Positions 6,868 to 13,800 are shown, counted from the stretch's first letter. The stretch: DNA of 20,677 nucleotides from Planctomycetota bacterium (GCA_024278415.1 JAJRTI010000729.1:1-20677); one strand, 5' to 3'. The notes: generated from the sequence alone by a model not told the origin. Made by a program: numbers and translations.

Positions 6868-8169
6868 ATGCCCATCATCCAAGCCGAACGACTGAGCCAA
6901 CTCACCCCTGAGCGCAAGCAGAGCATCATGACGCGGTCCATGGAGGACGTGTCAGACGTGTATGCGGACATGCGCGACATCTGCCTCGACATCCAGAAGC
7001 GGGGCGACGCGGTGTCCGTCGAGCACTACCGCAAATACAAAGACGACATCACCGCGGCGGACATCAAGGCCACGAAACAAGAGTTCGAGGACGCGTACGA
7101 CCAGGTCGACTCGAAGGTCGTGGAGAAGCTGCGGCTCGCGGCGCGGAACATCGAGACGTTCCACCGCGCGCAGCTTGAGCGCGAGATGTGGCAGATCGAG
7201 ATCTCGCCCGGCATCATCGCGGGGCGCATGACCCGCGCGATGGACTGCGTGGGCTGCTACGTGCCGGGCGGCACCGCGGCGTACCCCAGCAGCGTGCTCA
7301 TGACGATCCTCCCGGCCAAGGTCGCAGGCGTGAAGACGGTCGTGGCCTGCACGCCGCCGAAGCAGGGCATGAAAGCCAACCCCGCGACGCTCGTGGCCGC
7401 GGACATCGCCGGCGCGGACGCGGTGTACAAGATCGGCGGCCCCTGGGCCGTGGGGTCCATGGCGTACGGCACGGATACGGTCGTGAAGGTCGACGAGATC
7501 GTGGGCCCGGGCAACAAATACGTGACCGCGGCGAAGATGGCCGTGTTCGGCACGGTCGACATCGACTCCCCCGCCGGGCCGAGCGAAGCGCTGATCCTCG
7601 CAGACGAGACCGCCAACCCGCGGCACATGGCCATCGACTTCCTCAGCCAGGTCGAGCACGACCCGGACGCGGCCGCAGTGCTCGTGACCACCTGCGAAGA
7701 ACTGGCGCAGAAGGTGTGCCACATCATCGAGGCCGAACTGGCGAGCTTCGACCGCCGCGAGATCATCGAGTCCGCGATCACGAGGCACTCCGCGGTGATC
7801 GTGGCGGACGACATGGCGAGCGCGATCGAGTTCACCAACGAATACGCGGCCGAGCACTTGCAGATCGTGACCGCGGACCCCATAGGCCTGCTGCCGCGCA
7901 TTCGGCACGCGGGCTCGATCTTCCTCGGCGCGAACGCGCCGGTGCCGGTGGGCGACTACGCGTCCGGCACGAACCACGTGCTGCCCACCGGGCAGTGCGC
8001 GAAGATGTTCAGCGGCCTGTCGGTCGACGACTTCGTGAAGCGGCCCACGTTCCAATACCTGACGAAGGAAGGGCTCGCGAGCCTCGCGGACACAGTCATC
8101 ACGCTCGCGGAAGAGGAGGGCCTGCCCATGCACGCGCAGACGATCCGCGAGCGGATGCAGGGCGATTGA
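6868..8169 (+). CDS. hisD: Histidinol dehydrogenase
   Basis: A 433-residue NAD-dependent histidinol dehydrogenase (last two oxidation steps of histidine synthesis, L-histidinol to L-histidine), cytoplasmic. The family landmarks are all present: YVPGG (131-135), IVGPGNKYVT, DSPAGPSEALILADETANP (Ser239 equivalent to the substrate-contacting Ser), SQVEHD with Gln261 and His264 (zinc and substrate ligands), EYAAEH with Glu329/His330 (catalytic pair), GDYASGTNHVLPT with Asp363 (zinc) and the terminal EEEGLPMHA with Glu417 and His422 (zinc). These match the E. coli Q259/H262/E326/H327/D360/E414/H419 set at offsets of 2-3. IGGPWAVGSMAYGT and DIDSPAGPSE are closer to archaeal-type HisD than to the usual bacterial IGGAQAIAALAYGT. 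HisD-like sulfonate dehydrogenases exist, so the substrate is inferred. No other his gene is nearby. Confidence 0.9.
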   Translation: MPIIQAERLSQLTPERKQSIMTRSMEDVSDVYADMRDICLDIQKRGDAVSVEHYRKYKDDITAADIKATKQEFEDAYDQVDSKVVEKLRLAARNIETFHRAQLEREMWQIEISPGIIAGRMTRAMDCVGCYVPGGTAAYPSSVLMTILPAKVAGVKTVVACTPPKQGMKANPATLVAADIAGADAVYKIGGPWAVGSMAYGTDTVVKVDEIVGPGNKYVTAAKMAVFGTVDIDSPAGPSEALILADETANPRHMAIDFLSQVEHDPDAAAVLVTTCEELAQKVCHIIEAELASFDRREIIESAITRHSAVIVADDMASAIEFTNEYAAEHLQIVTADPIGLLPRIRHAGSIFLGANAPVPVGDYASGTNHVLPTGQCAKMFSGLSVDDFVKRPTFQYLTKEGLASLADTVITLAEEEGLPMHAQTIRERMQGD

Positions 8170-8301
8170 CCGCAGAGGCGGAGAGGAAACGCAAGGGCGC
8201 AAAGACGCAGGGGAGAGGCTTGCTCTCGGCGGCCGGAACGGCCGCGGCGCCGCGCCCCGGGTGGCAGAGCCGCGGAAACCGTGAGCAAGCGCCGCGTCGC
8301 C
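8170..8301. repeat. Short repeats and hairpin between hisD and sulfatase
   Basis: The 203-nt spacer starts with a degenerate run of CGCAGAGG-, CGGAGAGG- and CGCAAAG-like octamers, followed by a hairpin GCGGCCG/CGGCCGC (8229-8235, 8239-8245, loop GAA). No T-run follows the stem, so it is not a clear intrinsic terminator. Nothing here looks coding. Confidence 0.5.
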
Positions 8302-8329
8302 TTGACTCGGCTCGCTGGCCCGGTATCCT
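8302..8329 (+). promoter_or_regulatory. Sigma-70-type promoter before the sulfatase gene
   Basis: TTGACT (8302-8307), a 16-nt spacer and TATCCT (8324-8329) precede the sulfatase. Transcription would begin near 8336, downstream of the in-frame ATG at 8334. This supports the ATG at 8373 as the true start. Confidence 0.5.
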
Positions 8330-8372
8330 GAGGATGCCCAGAAGCGAGGCAAGGAACACGGAGAATCACCCC

Positions 8373-10379
8373 ATGCCCAACAAAGTATCCCGACGCGACT
8401 TCATCAAGACCACGGCCGCGGCTGCGGCTGCGACCGCCGCGGGCGCGCAGGCCGGAGTTGCCAAGCGGCCCAACATTCTCTACATCATGACCGACCAGCA
8501 GCCCTTGAGCTGCGTGGCCGCGTACGGCAACCGGCAGATCCAGACGCCCCACATGGACCGCATCGCAGCAGGCGTCAAGTTCAACGACTACTACCTCTCC
8601 GCGTTCCCTTGCTCGCCCTCGCGCGCGAGCGTGCTCAGTGGACGTTATCCGCACTCCCATGGGGTCATGACCAACGACGTCCTCTTCGACCCCAATGTGC
8701 CGTGCCTCGGCGACATCTTCAAGGCCCGGGGATACGACACCGCGTACATCGGCAAGTGGCACCTGGGCGGCAGCATGTACCGCGGCATGACGCGCAAGCG
8801 CCGAGGCTGGTTCAACAACAATTGGTACTTCAAGACGGAGCCCGCCCCCGAGCGCGGTTTCAAGACCGTCCCCGTCGAGGGAGGCCTGGGCGAGGACGGC
8901 GCACAGCACGGCTTCGACCATTGGGTAGGAGGGTGGAGGCAGTTCCAGCAGTGGCTGCGCGACCGAGGCCGAGAGGATCTGGCTAAGAGGAACCCCGGCA
9001 ACCACAACGCTCTGCCCAGCAAGCCCGAAGGCCAGCACATGGTCTCGCTGCTCGGCGAAGACTACCACATGGCCAAGTTCTTCTGCGACGAGGCCGCGAA
9101 GTTTATCGGCGATCCCAAGCGCGGAGACAACCCCTTCTGCATGGTGCTGTCATTCTTCGCCCCCCACCTGCCCGTGTGCCCACCGCCGCCGTGGGACAAG
9201 ATGTACCCCCTCGACACGATCCCCCTCCCCGCCAGCAACAAGGACTCTCTGGCCAACAAGCCCTTCCGGCAGAAGGGCAACAAGCGCTGCTACATGGGCG
9301 GAGGACGCTGGACCGACGAGCAGTTCAAGGACTACATCGCGCGGTACTGGGGCTACACAAGCTACCTCGACCACCAGATGGGCCGTGTGCTCGACGCGCT
9401 CGACCAAGCCGCCCTGACCGAAGACACAATCATCGTCTTCACCACCGACCACGGCGACATGGTCGGAGCGCACGGGTTCATCTACAAGCAGATCGCGGGG
9501 TATGAGGAGTTGATGCACTGTCCGCTCGCTATCCGCTACGACAAAATGCTCAAGCCTGGCACGGTCGTGGATCGCACGGTGGAGACGGTGGACGTGCTGC
9601 CCACGCTGCTCGACATGGCCGGCGCGGCGCACCCCAAGGGCATCCAAGGCCGCAGCGCGCTGCCGCTCATGCTCGGCAAGGACGACGGCGGATGGGACGA
9701 CGCAGCCTTCTGCGAGATGCAGGGCGCGGTGATGGCGAAGAAGGGCGATTGGAAGTTCACCTATTATTGGCGAGGCCGCGACCTTGACGAACTCTACAAC
9801 CTGAAGGACGATCCCCACGAACTCGTCAACCTCGCGGTCCAGCCCGAGCACGCCCAGCGTGTGAAAGACATGCAGGAGATGATCTTCCAGTGGGCCGAGG
9901 ACACCCATCACCCGTTCGGCGAACTGCTCCGCAAGGCCAAGGATCGGCGGCTCGAGATCAAAGACGTGGAGCCCAAAATCAACTCGCTCAAGTATGAAGG
10001 CAACAACAAGCTGAAGATCGACTTGGCCTGGCGCGTGGGCGAGGATCTGTCGAAGGAGACTCCGTACTGGACCTTCGTGCACTTCATCCACCCCAAGTCA
10101 AAAAAGCTGGGCAAGATCGAATTCCGCCTGACGAAATGGCCCAAGAAACCCACTACGGAGTGGCGCACTGGGGAGACGTATCACATGGGCCCGGTCGAAA
10201 TTCCAATCCCCCCAAACGCGCCCGCCGGCACGTACACGGTCCGGATCGGACTCTACAACCCCAAGAAGCGCACGAGCCCGACGCTGCGCAGCGGGACCAA
10301 TTGCCAAGTCATGGGCGAACTGACGATTGCAAAGGAGGGAGGCAAGGTGAGCCGCGCACGGTTCAAGCCAGGGCCGTAA
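8373..10379 (+). CDS. Tat-exported formylglycine sulfatase with extra C-terminal domain
   Basis: A 668-residue type I sulfatase, hydrolysing sulfate esters and probably acting on sulfated polysaccharides outside the cytoplasm. The N-terminus SRRDFIKTTAAAAAAT (residues 6-21) is a twin-arginine signal. RPNILYIMTDQQP begins the catalytic domain; Asp41 is the metal ligand and the second Asp of the usual DDQ is Gln. FPCSPSRASVLSGRYPHSHG holds the C-x-P-S-R motif (Cys80 to Arg84), where Cys is converted to formylglycine. TTDHGDMVGAHG (about 357-368) supplies further metal ligands, and IGKWHLGG is the second signature. Residues from about 525 to 668 form an additional beta-rich region not present in a minimal sulfatase (about 450-500 residues). 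I use the ATG at 8373 because it fits the promoter and the GGAG upstream. No maturase or glycoside hydrolase lies beside it; the substrate is unknown. Confidence 0.88.
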   Translation: MPNKVSRRDFIKTTAAAAAATAAGAQAGVAKRPNILYIMTDQQPLSCVAAYGNRQIQTPHMDRIAAGVKFNDYYLSAFPCSPSRASVLSGRYPHSHGVMTNDVLFDPNVPCLGDIFKARGYDTAYIGKWHLGGSMYRGMTRKRRGWFNNNWYFKTEPAPERGFKTVPVEGGLGEDGAQHGFDHWVGGWRQFQQWLRDRGREDLAKRNPGNHNALPSKPEGQHMVSLLGEDYHMAKFFCDEAAKFIGDPKRGDNPFCMVLSFFAPHLPVCPPPPWDKMYPLDTIPLPASNKDSLANKPFRQKGNKRCYMGGGRWTDEQFKDYIARYWGYTSYLDHQMGRVLDALDQAALTEDTIIVFTTDHGDMVGAHGFIYKQIAGYEELMHCPLAIRYDKMLKPGTVVDRTVETVDVLPTLLDMAGAAHPKGIQGRSALPLMLGKDDGGWDDAAFCEMQGAVMAKKGDWKFTYYWRGRDLDELYNLKDDPHELVNLAVQPEHAQRVKDMQEMIFQWAEDTHHPFGELLRKAKDRRLEIKDVEPKINSLKYEGNNKLKIDLAWRVGEDLSKETPYWTFVHFIHPKSKKLGKIEFRLTKWPKKPTTEWRTGETYHMGPVEIPIPPNAPAGTYTVRIGLYNPKKRTSPTLRSGTNCQVMGELTIAKEGGKVSRARFKPGP

Positions 10380-10532
10380 TCCCCTCCGTGGCACAGAGAG
10401 GAGGTGGCCCTGTGGCACGGTCGGCTTCACCCAATGCACGAGTTTCCCTAAAATTTCCACCCGTCCTACCGCAAGCCTGGCGTCACCGGTTTCTTACAAC
10501 GATTGTTATGTACACGGGGCCGTGCGGGTCGT

Positions 10533-10599
10533 TTGTAGTAGGGCGATTTATCGCCCGTTTTTCAGCGTTACTGACGGGCCATGAATGGCCCTACTACAA
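10533..10599. repeat. Two-hairpin inverted repeat, REP-like
   Basis: The outer arms are TTGTAGTAGGGC (10533-10544) and GCCCTACTACAA (10588-10599), perfect 12-bp complements. Inside lie two hairpins, GGGCGAT/ATCGCCC (10541-10547, 10550-10556) and GGGCCAT/ATGGCCC (10576-10582, 10585-10591). The nested form, and alternative pairing with the outer stem, are typical of REP-type intergenic repeats. Confidence 0.75.
10541..10562 (+). terminator. Intrinsic-terminator-like hairpin after the sulfatase
   Basis: A GGGCGA stem with TTTA loop and TCGCCC return (10541-10556) is followed at 10557-10562 by GTTTTT. This is the only stem in the window with a clear T-run on the same strand. It lies 162 nt beyond the sulfatase stop and could end that transcript. 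The same sequence forms part of the REP-like repeat, so the call is tentative. Confidence 0.45.
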
Positions 10600-10748
10600 G
10601 CCAGGGGCGTCTCCCGTTCGGATCAGCAAATCTCATGGGGAAACTCCTGCACCCAATGCCATTGACTTATGCGCTTCTCCCCTCAAACCTGGGCAGCACA
10701 AAGGAGCGTGCTTCAGCAGGGCTTCTCTAGCTGGCGTGACCGAATCGA

Positions 10749-10923
10749 GAAGCCGCGCTCAAGCGCGCTTCGGCAGGAGGCGCAGGCGAGGTCTCGCCTG
10801 CCACCACGTGAACGTGGTGGCAAGGCAGAGGGCCAGCTAAAGCTGGCGGGGTCTGAGATAGCGGCCACTGCCGACACTTGGCCCTTGAGGCCCAAGGCGA
10901 AAGATAGCCACCCGCCAGGCGGG
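10749..10923. repeat. Row of six adjacent palindromes
   Basis: In order: a 10-bp stem with one bulge (10749-10771); GCAGGCGAG/CTCGCCTGC (10782-10790, 10793-10801); TGCCACCACGT/ACGTGGTGGCA (10799-10809, 10812-10822, 11-bp arms); GCCAGCT/AGCTGGC (10832-10838, 10841-10847); CTTGG/CCAAG (10877-10881, 10892-10896), with GG pairs inside a C.C mismatch; and CCCGCC/GGCGGG (10911-10923). Arm sequences differ but loops are short (1-4 nt). No open frame fits this stretch. Tandem placement argues against chance. Confidence 0.75.
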
Positions 10924-10941
10924 CAAACAAGCGTGCGGCGA

Positions 10942-10997
10942 CCTAATCCCTAATCCCTAATCCCTTATCTCTTACCCCTCATCTCTTATCCTTTACA
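10942..10997. repeat. CCTAATC heptamer tandem repeat
   Basis: Eight consecutive heptamers are in phase: CCTAATC three times, then CCTTATC, TCTTACC, CCTCATC, TCTTATC and CTTTACA. Period 7 is kept while the unit decays, giving a consensus of about YCTNATC. This resembles the short tandemly repeated heptamers described in cyanobacterial genomes. Position relative to genes gives no function. Confidence 0.8.
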
Positions 10998-11101
10998 AAA
11001 AGCTGTGCGAAACACACACACAAGTCTTGGAGTAACAGACTAAAGTCCAATGGCATTGGGCATCACCGACCGTGCTTCCCGCGAGCGCGCCACGCAGCAG
11101 A

Positions 11102-11123
11102 CACGGTTGGCGGACCAACCGTG
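11102..11123 (-). terminator. Perfect 9-bp hairpin downstream of rnfB
   Basis: CACGGTTGG (11102-11110), a 4-nt loop and CCAACCGTG (11115-11123) lie 10 nt beyond the rnfB stop on the minus strand. There is no T-run, so this would be a stabilising 3' hairpin or a factor-assisted stop rather than a classical terminator. It also overlaps the inverted end copies of the spacer. Confidence 0.35.
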
Positions 11124-11132
11124 CCACACGCC

Positions 11133-11939
11133 TTACACCCCTTGGACTTCTTGCACAACGAAGCACTTCGCGGGGCACTTCTCGATCGCGGTCTCGAAGT
11201 CCCGGCCCTTTACGTAGTCGATGACCGGCAGGTTGTCCTCCATGGCGATCGCGCCGGATTCGGTCTTCTTGACGCAGATCTGGCAGGCGATGCAACCTCG
11301 GGAGCAGGTGCTCTTCACGCTCTTGCCCTTGCCGTGGCTGGAGCACCCGAGGTAAACCGTGCAGTCGATGGGCAGCAAGCTGATGAGACCCCGTGGGCAT
11401 TCGGTCACGCACTTGCCGCAGGCGATGCAAGCCTGGGCGTCGATGATGGGCAAGCCGTTGTCGGCCATGGTGATCGCGTCCACTGGGCAGACGCCGGCGC
11501 AGTTGCCGAAACCCAGGCATCCGTACATGCACGCCTTCGGCCCGCCCTGCACGAGCGCGGCCGCGGCGCAATCCTCGATGCCGTTGTATTCGAAGCGGCT
11601 GCCGCACTCCTCCTCGCCGCCTTGGCAATGCAGCACCGCGCGCTGCGGCATGGTCTCCTCGACCTCGACGCCCATAATCTCAGCAAGCTTTTGAGCCGTA
11701 TCTCTGCCGCCTGGGGCACACTTGTTCGGGGGCGCATCGGCCGCCGCGACAGCCTCCGCGTACGCGGAGCAGCCTTGATACCCGCACGCACCGCAGTTGA
11801 TCTGCGGGAGCGCTTCCCCGATCGCTTCTACCTTCGGATCAACCTCAATAGCACAAAAGCCGGAGGCGAAAGCCAAGGCAAGGCCAAAGACGATAGCCAA
11901 GACGGCCATCACTGCTACGGATGCAATAAGGATGGACAT
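11133..11939 (-). CDS. rnfB: RnfB-type iron-sulfur electron-transport subunit
   Basis: A 268-residue protein that matches RnfB, the membrane-anchored multi-cluster ferredoxin subunit of the Rnf complex (ferredoxin:NAD oxidoreductase coupled to ion transport). An N-terminal hydrophobic helix (residues 3-28) is followed by the RnfB 4Fe-4S domain INCGACGYQGCSAYAEAV (Cys49, 52, 57, 74). Two ferredoxin motifs, CMYGCLGFGNCAGVCP (137-152) and CIACGKCVTECP (171-182), come next, and a further Cys-rich part with CSRGCIACQIC (212-222) and AIEKCPAKC (251-259) ends the protein. I place the start at 11939, because the longer frame from 12056 adds 39 residues without family support and would lie upstream of the extended -10. 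The other Rnf subunits are not adjacent. No SD is obvious. Confidence 0.88.
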   Translation of the reverse strand: MSILIASVAVMAVLAIVFGLALAFASGFCAIEVDPKVEAIGEALPQINCGACGYQGCSAYAEAVAAADAPPNKCAPGGRDTAQKLAEIMGVEVEETMPQRAVLHCQGGEEECGSRFEYNGIEDCAAAALVQGGPKACMYGCLGFGNCAGVCPVDAITMADNGLPIIDAQACIACGKCVTECPRGLISLLPIDCTVYLGCSSHGKGKSVKSTCSRGCIACQICVKKTESGAIAMEDNLPVIDYVKGRDFETAIEKCPAKCFVVQEVQGV

Positions 11940-11989
11940 GGGACGTGTTGCTCGGATGCTTGACGTGAACGCGTGCGAATGAGTCGAGC

Positions 11990-11998
11990 ATAATAGCA
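11990..11998 (-). promoter_or_regulatory. Extended -10 promoter element before rnfB
   Basis: On the minus strand TGCTATTAT fits TGnTATAAT with one mismatch, 50 nt before the rnfB start at 11939. A possible -35 (TTCAAT, 17 nt upstream) is weak. The element falls in the 289-nt rnfB/kinase spacer. Confidence 0.35.
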
Positions 11999-12146
11999 AA
12001 ACGGCAGCCAGAATTGAAGTTCCATGCGCCAACTCTCGCGCGGCCTGTGGCCGCAACCGAAGCTAATGCAGAGGGCCACGCGCTCGTTGAAGAAGAACAA
12101 CGGCCTCATGCCGTACTCCGGGCCAGGCAGCCCCGGTGGTGTATGT

Positions 12147-12242
12147 GAATCCGAGAAGGGATTCCGTCTTGAAGTCCGCCGTGCGCGTCGCGAGCCCAAC
12201 GCCGTTGGCGTTGGCTTTCCCGCGAGTCTCAGAAACTCGCGG
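12147..12242. repeat. Palindromes sharing words with the pseudopilin spacer
   Basis: GAATCC/GGATTC (12147-12152, 12159-12164), CCAACGCC/GGCGTTGG (12196-12203, 12207-12214, loop GTT) and CCGCGAGT/ACTCGCGG (12220-12227, 12235-12242) occupy the spacer and the 3' end of the kinase gene, including its stop. The 17-mer CAACGCCGTTGGCGTTG is identical to 207-223, and GGGATTCCGTC also occurs at 89-99. No gene is supported in the rest of 11940-12228. Confidence 0.7.
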
Positions 12243-13174
12243 CAATGCCCGCGCCGCGGCGGGAAAGGAAGGCCCGGAGCATATCGGGAGTGGCCAGGCG
12301 TTCGGGACCGCCGGGCGTGCTGACGCGAATGGCGCCGCAGGCATTCCCGATGGTGAGGCAGTCGCGCAAAGGCAAGCCGCGCAGACGGGCCCAGAGGAAG
12401 CCGGCGTTGAACGAGTCGCCCGCGGCCGTGGTGTCAAGCACGTCCACGTCGAACGTGGAGGCCCTTTCTTGCACGCGGCCCTCGACTGCCAAGGAACCTT
12501 CCCGTCCCAGTTTCAGCACCAGCAGCGGCACGCGCTCCGCTACGCGCCGGGTCGCTTCGGCGAGATCGTCCGTTCCTGCGATGCGCCGGATTTCGTCCTC
12601 GTTGGGCATGAACACGTCCACCTGCTCAAGAACAGTATCCAGGCCCTCCCATCGGTCGTCTGGATCCCAGCCCGTGTCGAGCGACGTGGTGAGGCCGCGG
12701 CGCTTGGCTTCGGCGAGGAGTCCGGGGGTATCGCCGCGCAGGGACGTGGTGAGGAAGTAGCTGCCCACGTGCAGGTGCTGGGCCTGGAAGAGCAGGCGCT
12801 CGTCCATGTCGTCGAAGCGTAGGTTCGCGATCTCGCCGGCATGGGTGATGAACCCGCGGTCTTGCATGGAGAAGGCGCAGGTGATGCCGGTTTGGGCCGG
12901 CGGCGCTCTCGACAAGCCCGTCGGTGAGCACGCCGCACGATTCGAGTTGCGCCTTGGCGAACGCACCAAAGTCGTCGCGGCCGATCTTGCCGAAAAGGCG
13001 GGTGGGCAGACCGAGCCGCGCACAGCCGCAAGCGAAGTTCGTGGCCCAGCCGCCGATGCGGAGGATGCGCTCCTGCGCGAGCACTTCCTTGCCGAACTGA
13101 GGGGGAGCGTGCACGTTGGCGAGGATCAAATCGAGGTTCACGTCGCCCACGGCGGATACCTCTGCTGTGGCCAT
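12229..13174 (-). pseudogene. PfkB-family sugar kinase, split by a 1-nt frameshift
   Basis: A ribokinase-like (PfkB) carbohydrate kinase, about 315 residues when two frames are joined. The first frame, from ATG 13174, reads VSAVGDVNLDLIL, the glycine pair RIGGWATNFACGCARLG and GKIGRDDFG, to about LVESA near 12900. The second continues PPAQTGITCAF (ATP-dependent kinase pattern) through VDVFMPNEDEIRRI to VDVLDTTAAGDSFNAGFLWA, the PfkB signature with catalytic Asp but AAGD in place of GAGD, and ends at 12229. The join needs one missing base in the GC-rich run at about 12896-12907. A GAGGAG Shine-Dalgarno (13181-13186 on the plus strand) supports the start. The break may be a real mutation or a sequencing error, so I call it a frameshifted gene. 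The substrate is unknown; a nearby sugar cluster is absent. Confidence 0.8.
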
Positions 13175-13191
13175 ACAGTTCTCCTCACAAG

Positions 13192-13206
13192 GCGGGCTTC
13201 GCCCGC
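13192..13206. repeat. GCGGGC/GCCCGC hairpin before the sugar kinase
   Basis: GCGGGC (13192-13197), loop TTC and GCCCGC (13201-13206) lie directly upstream of the kinase Shine-Dalgarno. The stem would sit in the 5' leader of the kinase transcript. It belongs to the same style as the other spacer palindromes. Confidence 0.55.
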
Positions 13207-13276
13207 AACCTAAGGCTTCTGGCCGTCATCGATCAGAGGCAAGACGTAGCGCGTGGGGGGGCAGGTTCGCTGTTCC

Positions 13277-13329
13277 GTATTGCGTATCTCGGATCGCGAT
13301 CCGAATACGCAATACGCAATACGCAATAC
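13277..13329. repeat. 18-bp inverted repeat merging with ATACGCA heptamer repeat
   Basis: GTATTGCGTAT (13277-13287) pairs with ATACGCAATAC (13305-13315), with CGGATCG/CGATCCG (13290-13296, 13297-13303) at the centre; there is a small 2-versus-1-nt mismatch between the two blocks. The right arm begins a heptamer run, ATACGCA three times (13305-13325), then ATACC. Heptamer and palindrome therefore share sequence. Confidence 0.75.
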
Positions 13330-13354
13330 CCTGCCAAGAGAGGACGCACACCGC

Positions 13355-13606
13355 GCAACTTCTTGTTTCTTGTCGCGGTTGCTGACCGCGAAGGCGCGAA
13401 CCCGCATTAAAGCCATTCAGGGGTTGCTTCGTCTTGTGGAGATCGTGGCCGCGGCCTGGGTCAGGTGACGGCCCGAACCGCTTTTGGACGATAGCACGAA
13501 GCCGCTCTGCGGACAAGGCAGGCCTTGGTCAGAGATGCCACTGCCTTGCGCAGTGGATCGTTAGTGCCTTATTCATCCAGAACTGTCATGAAAAACAAGA
13601 AGTTGC
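13355..13606. repeat. Long-range 14-bp inverted pair around palindromes
   Basis: GCAACTTCTTGTTT (13355-13368) recurs inverted at 13593-13606. Between them lie TCGCGGT/ACCGCGA (13373-13379, 13385-13391), CAAGGC/GCCTTG (13514-13519, 13522-13527) and CCACTGC/GCAGTGG (13538-13544, 13550-13556). No gene in 13200-13980 survives inspection; the open frames there merely cross palindromes. Confidence 0.5.
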
Positions 13607-13612
13607 TTGCCC

Positions 13613-13800
13613 GGAGCGGACGGCCTTCGCCGTCCGTCGGAACGCGAAGGCGTTCCGCTCCTGGATTGCGGGCGCAGCCCGCCTTGTGCTTTTTGCTCCG
13701 GAAGCGTGAGACTCCGCGGGCCAAGCCCGTGACATCTCCCCTGCTGGTATGCCATTCTTGTAGATTGCCAGCATGAATCACCACAGGGCAAGCCTGTGGT
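13613..13800. repeat. Palindrome cluster upstream of murA
   Basis: CGGACGGC/GCCGTCCG (13617-13624, 13629-13636, loop CTTC), CGGAACGC/GCGTTCCG (13638-13645, 13650-13657, loop GAAG), GCGGGC/GCCCGC (13668-13673, 13677-13682) and ACCACAGG/CCTGTGGT (13780-13787, 13793-13800). An outer pair GGAGCGG/CCGCTCC (13613-13619, 13655-13661) encloses the first two and partly competes with them. Confidence 0.75.

Larger units (their letters stand above)
10411..11128. repeat. Gene-free spacer bounded by inverted segment copies (possible MITE relic)
   Basis: This 753-nt spacer between the sulfatase and rnfB (10380-11132) contains no convincing gene. TGTGGCACGGTCGG at 10411-10424 matches the inverse of 11115-11128 in 13 of 14 positions. 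The segment 10415-10437 matches 11053-11075 inverted in 18 of 23 positions (10 bp, 5 mismatches, 8 bp). CCCAATGCCATTG at 10652-10664 is inverted again at 11048-11060. The segments resemble end copies of a small element. No transposase remains, so a MITE-like or relic origin is inference. Confidence 0.5.

Noticed and set aside
7188..8372. Long frame through hisD joined to the sulfatase frame
   Set aside because: It is the GC-rich shadow of hisD in another frame; the real sulfatase begins at 8373 with a Tat signal and follows a promoter.
10136..10840. Plus-strand frame of 234 residues overlapping the sulfatase end
   Set aside because: The first part lies in the sulfatase in another frame, and the rest crosses repeats without conserved features.
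10942..10997. Telomere-like end or replication origin
   Set aside because: The heptamer run is short and internal to a gene-bearing contig, and no DnaA-box cluster or end structure is visible.
11915..12199. Minus-strand frame across the rnfB leader
   Set aside because: It overlaps the rnfB start and the palindromes and is Arg-rich with no recognisable domain. I treat it as non-coding.
13434..13791. Several short frames upstream of murA on both strands
   Set aside because: They follow palindromes and contradict each other on both strands; no start or family signal supports any of them.
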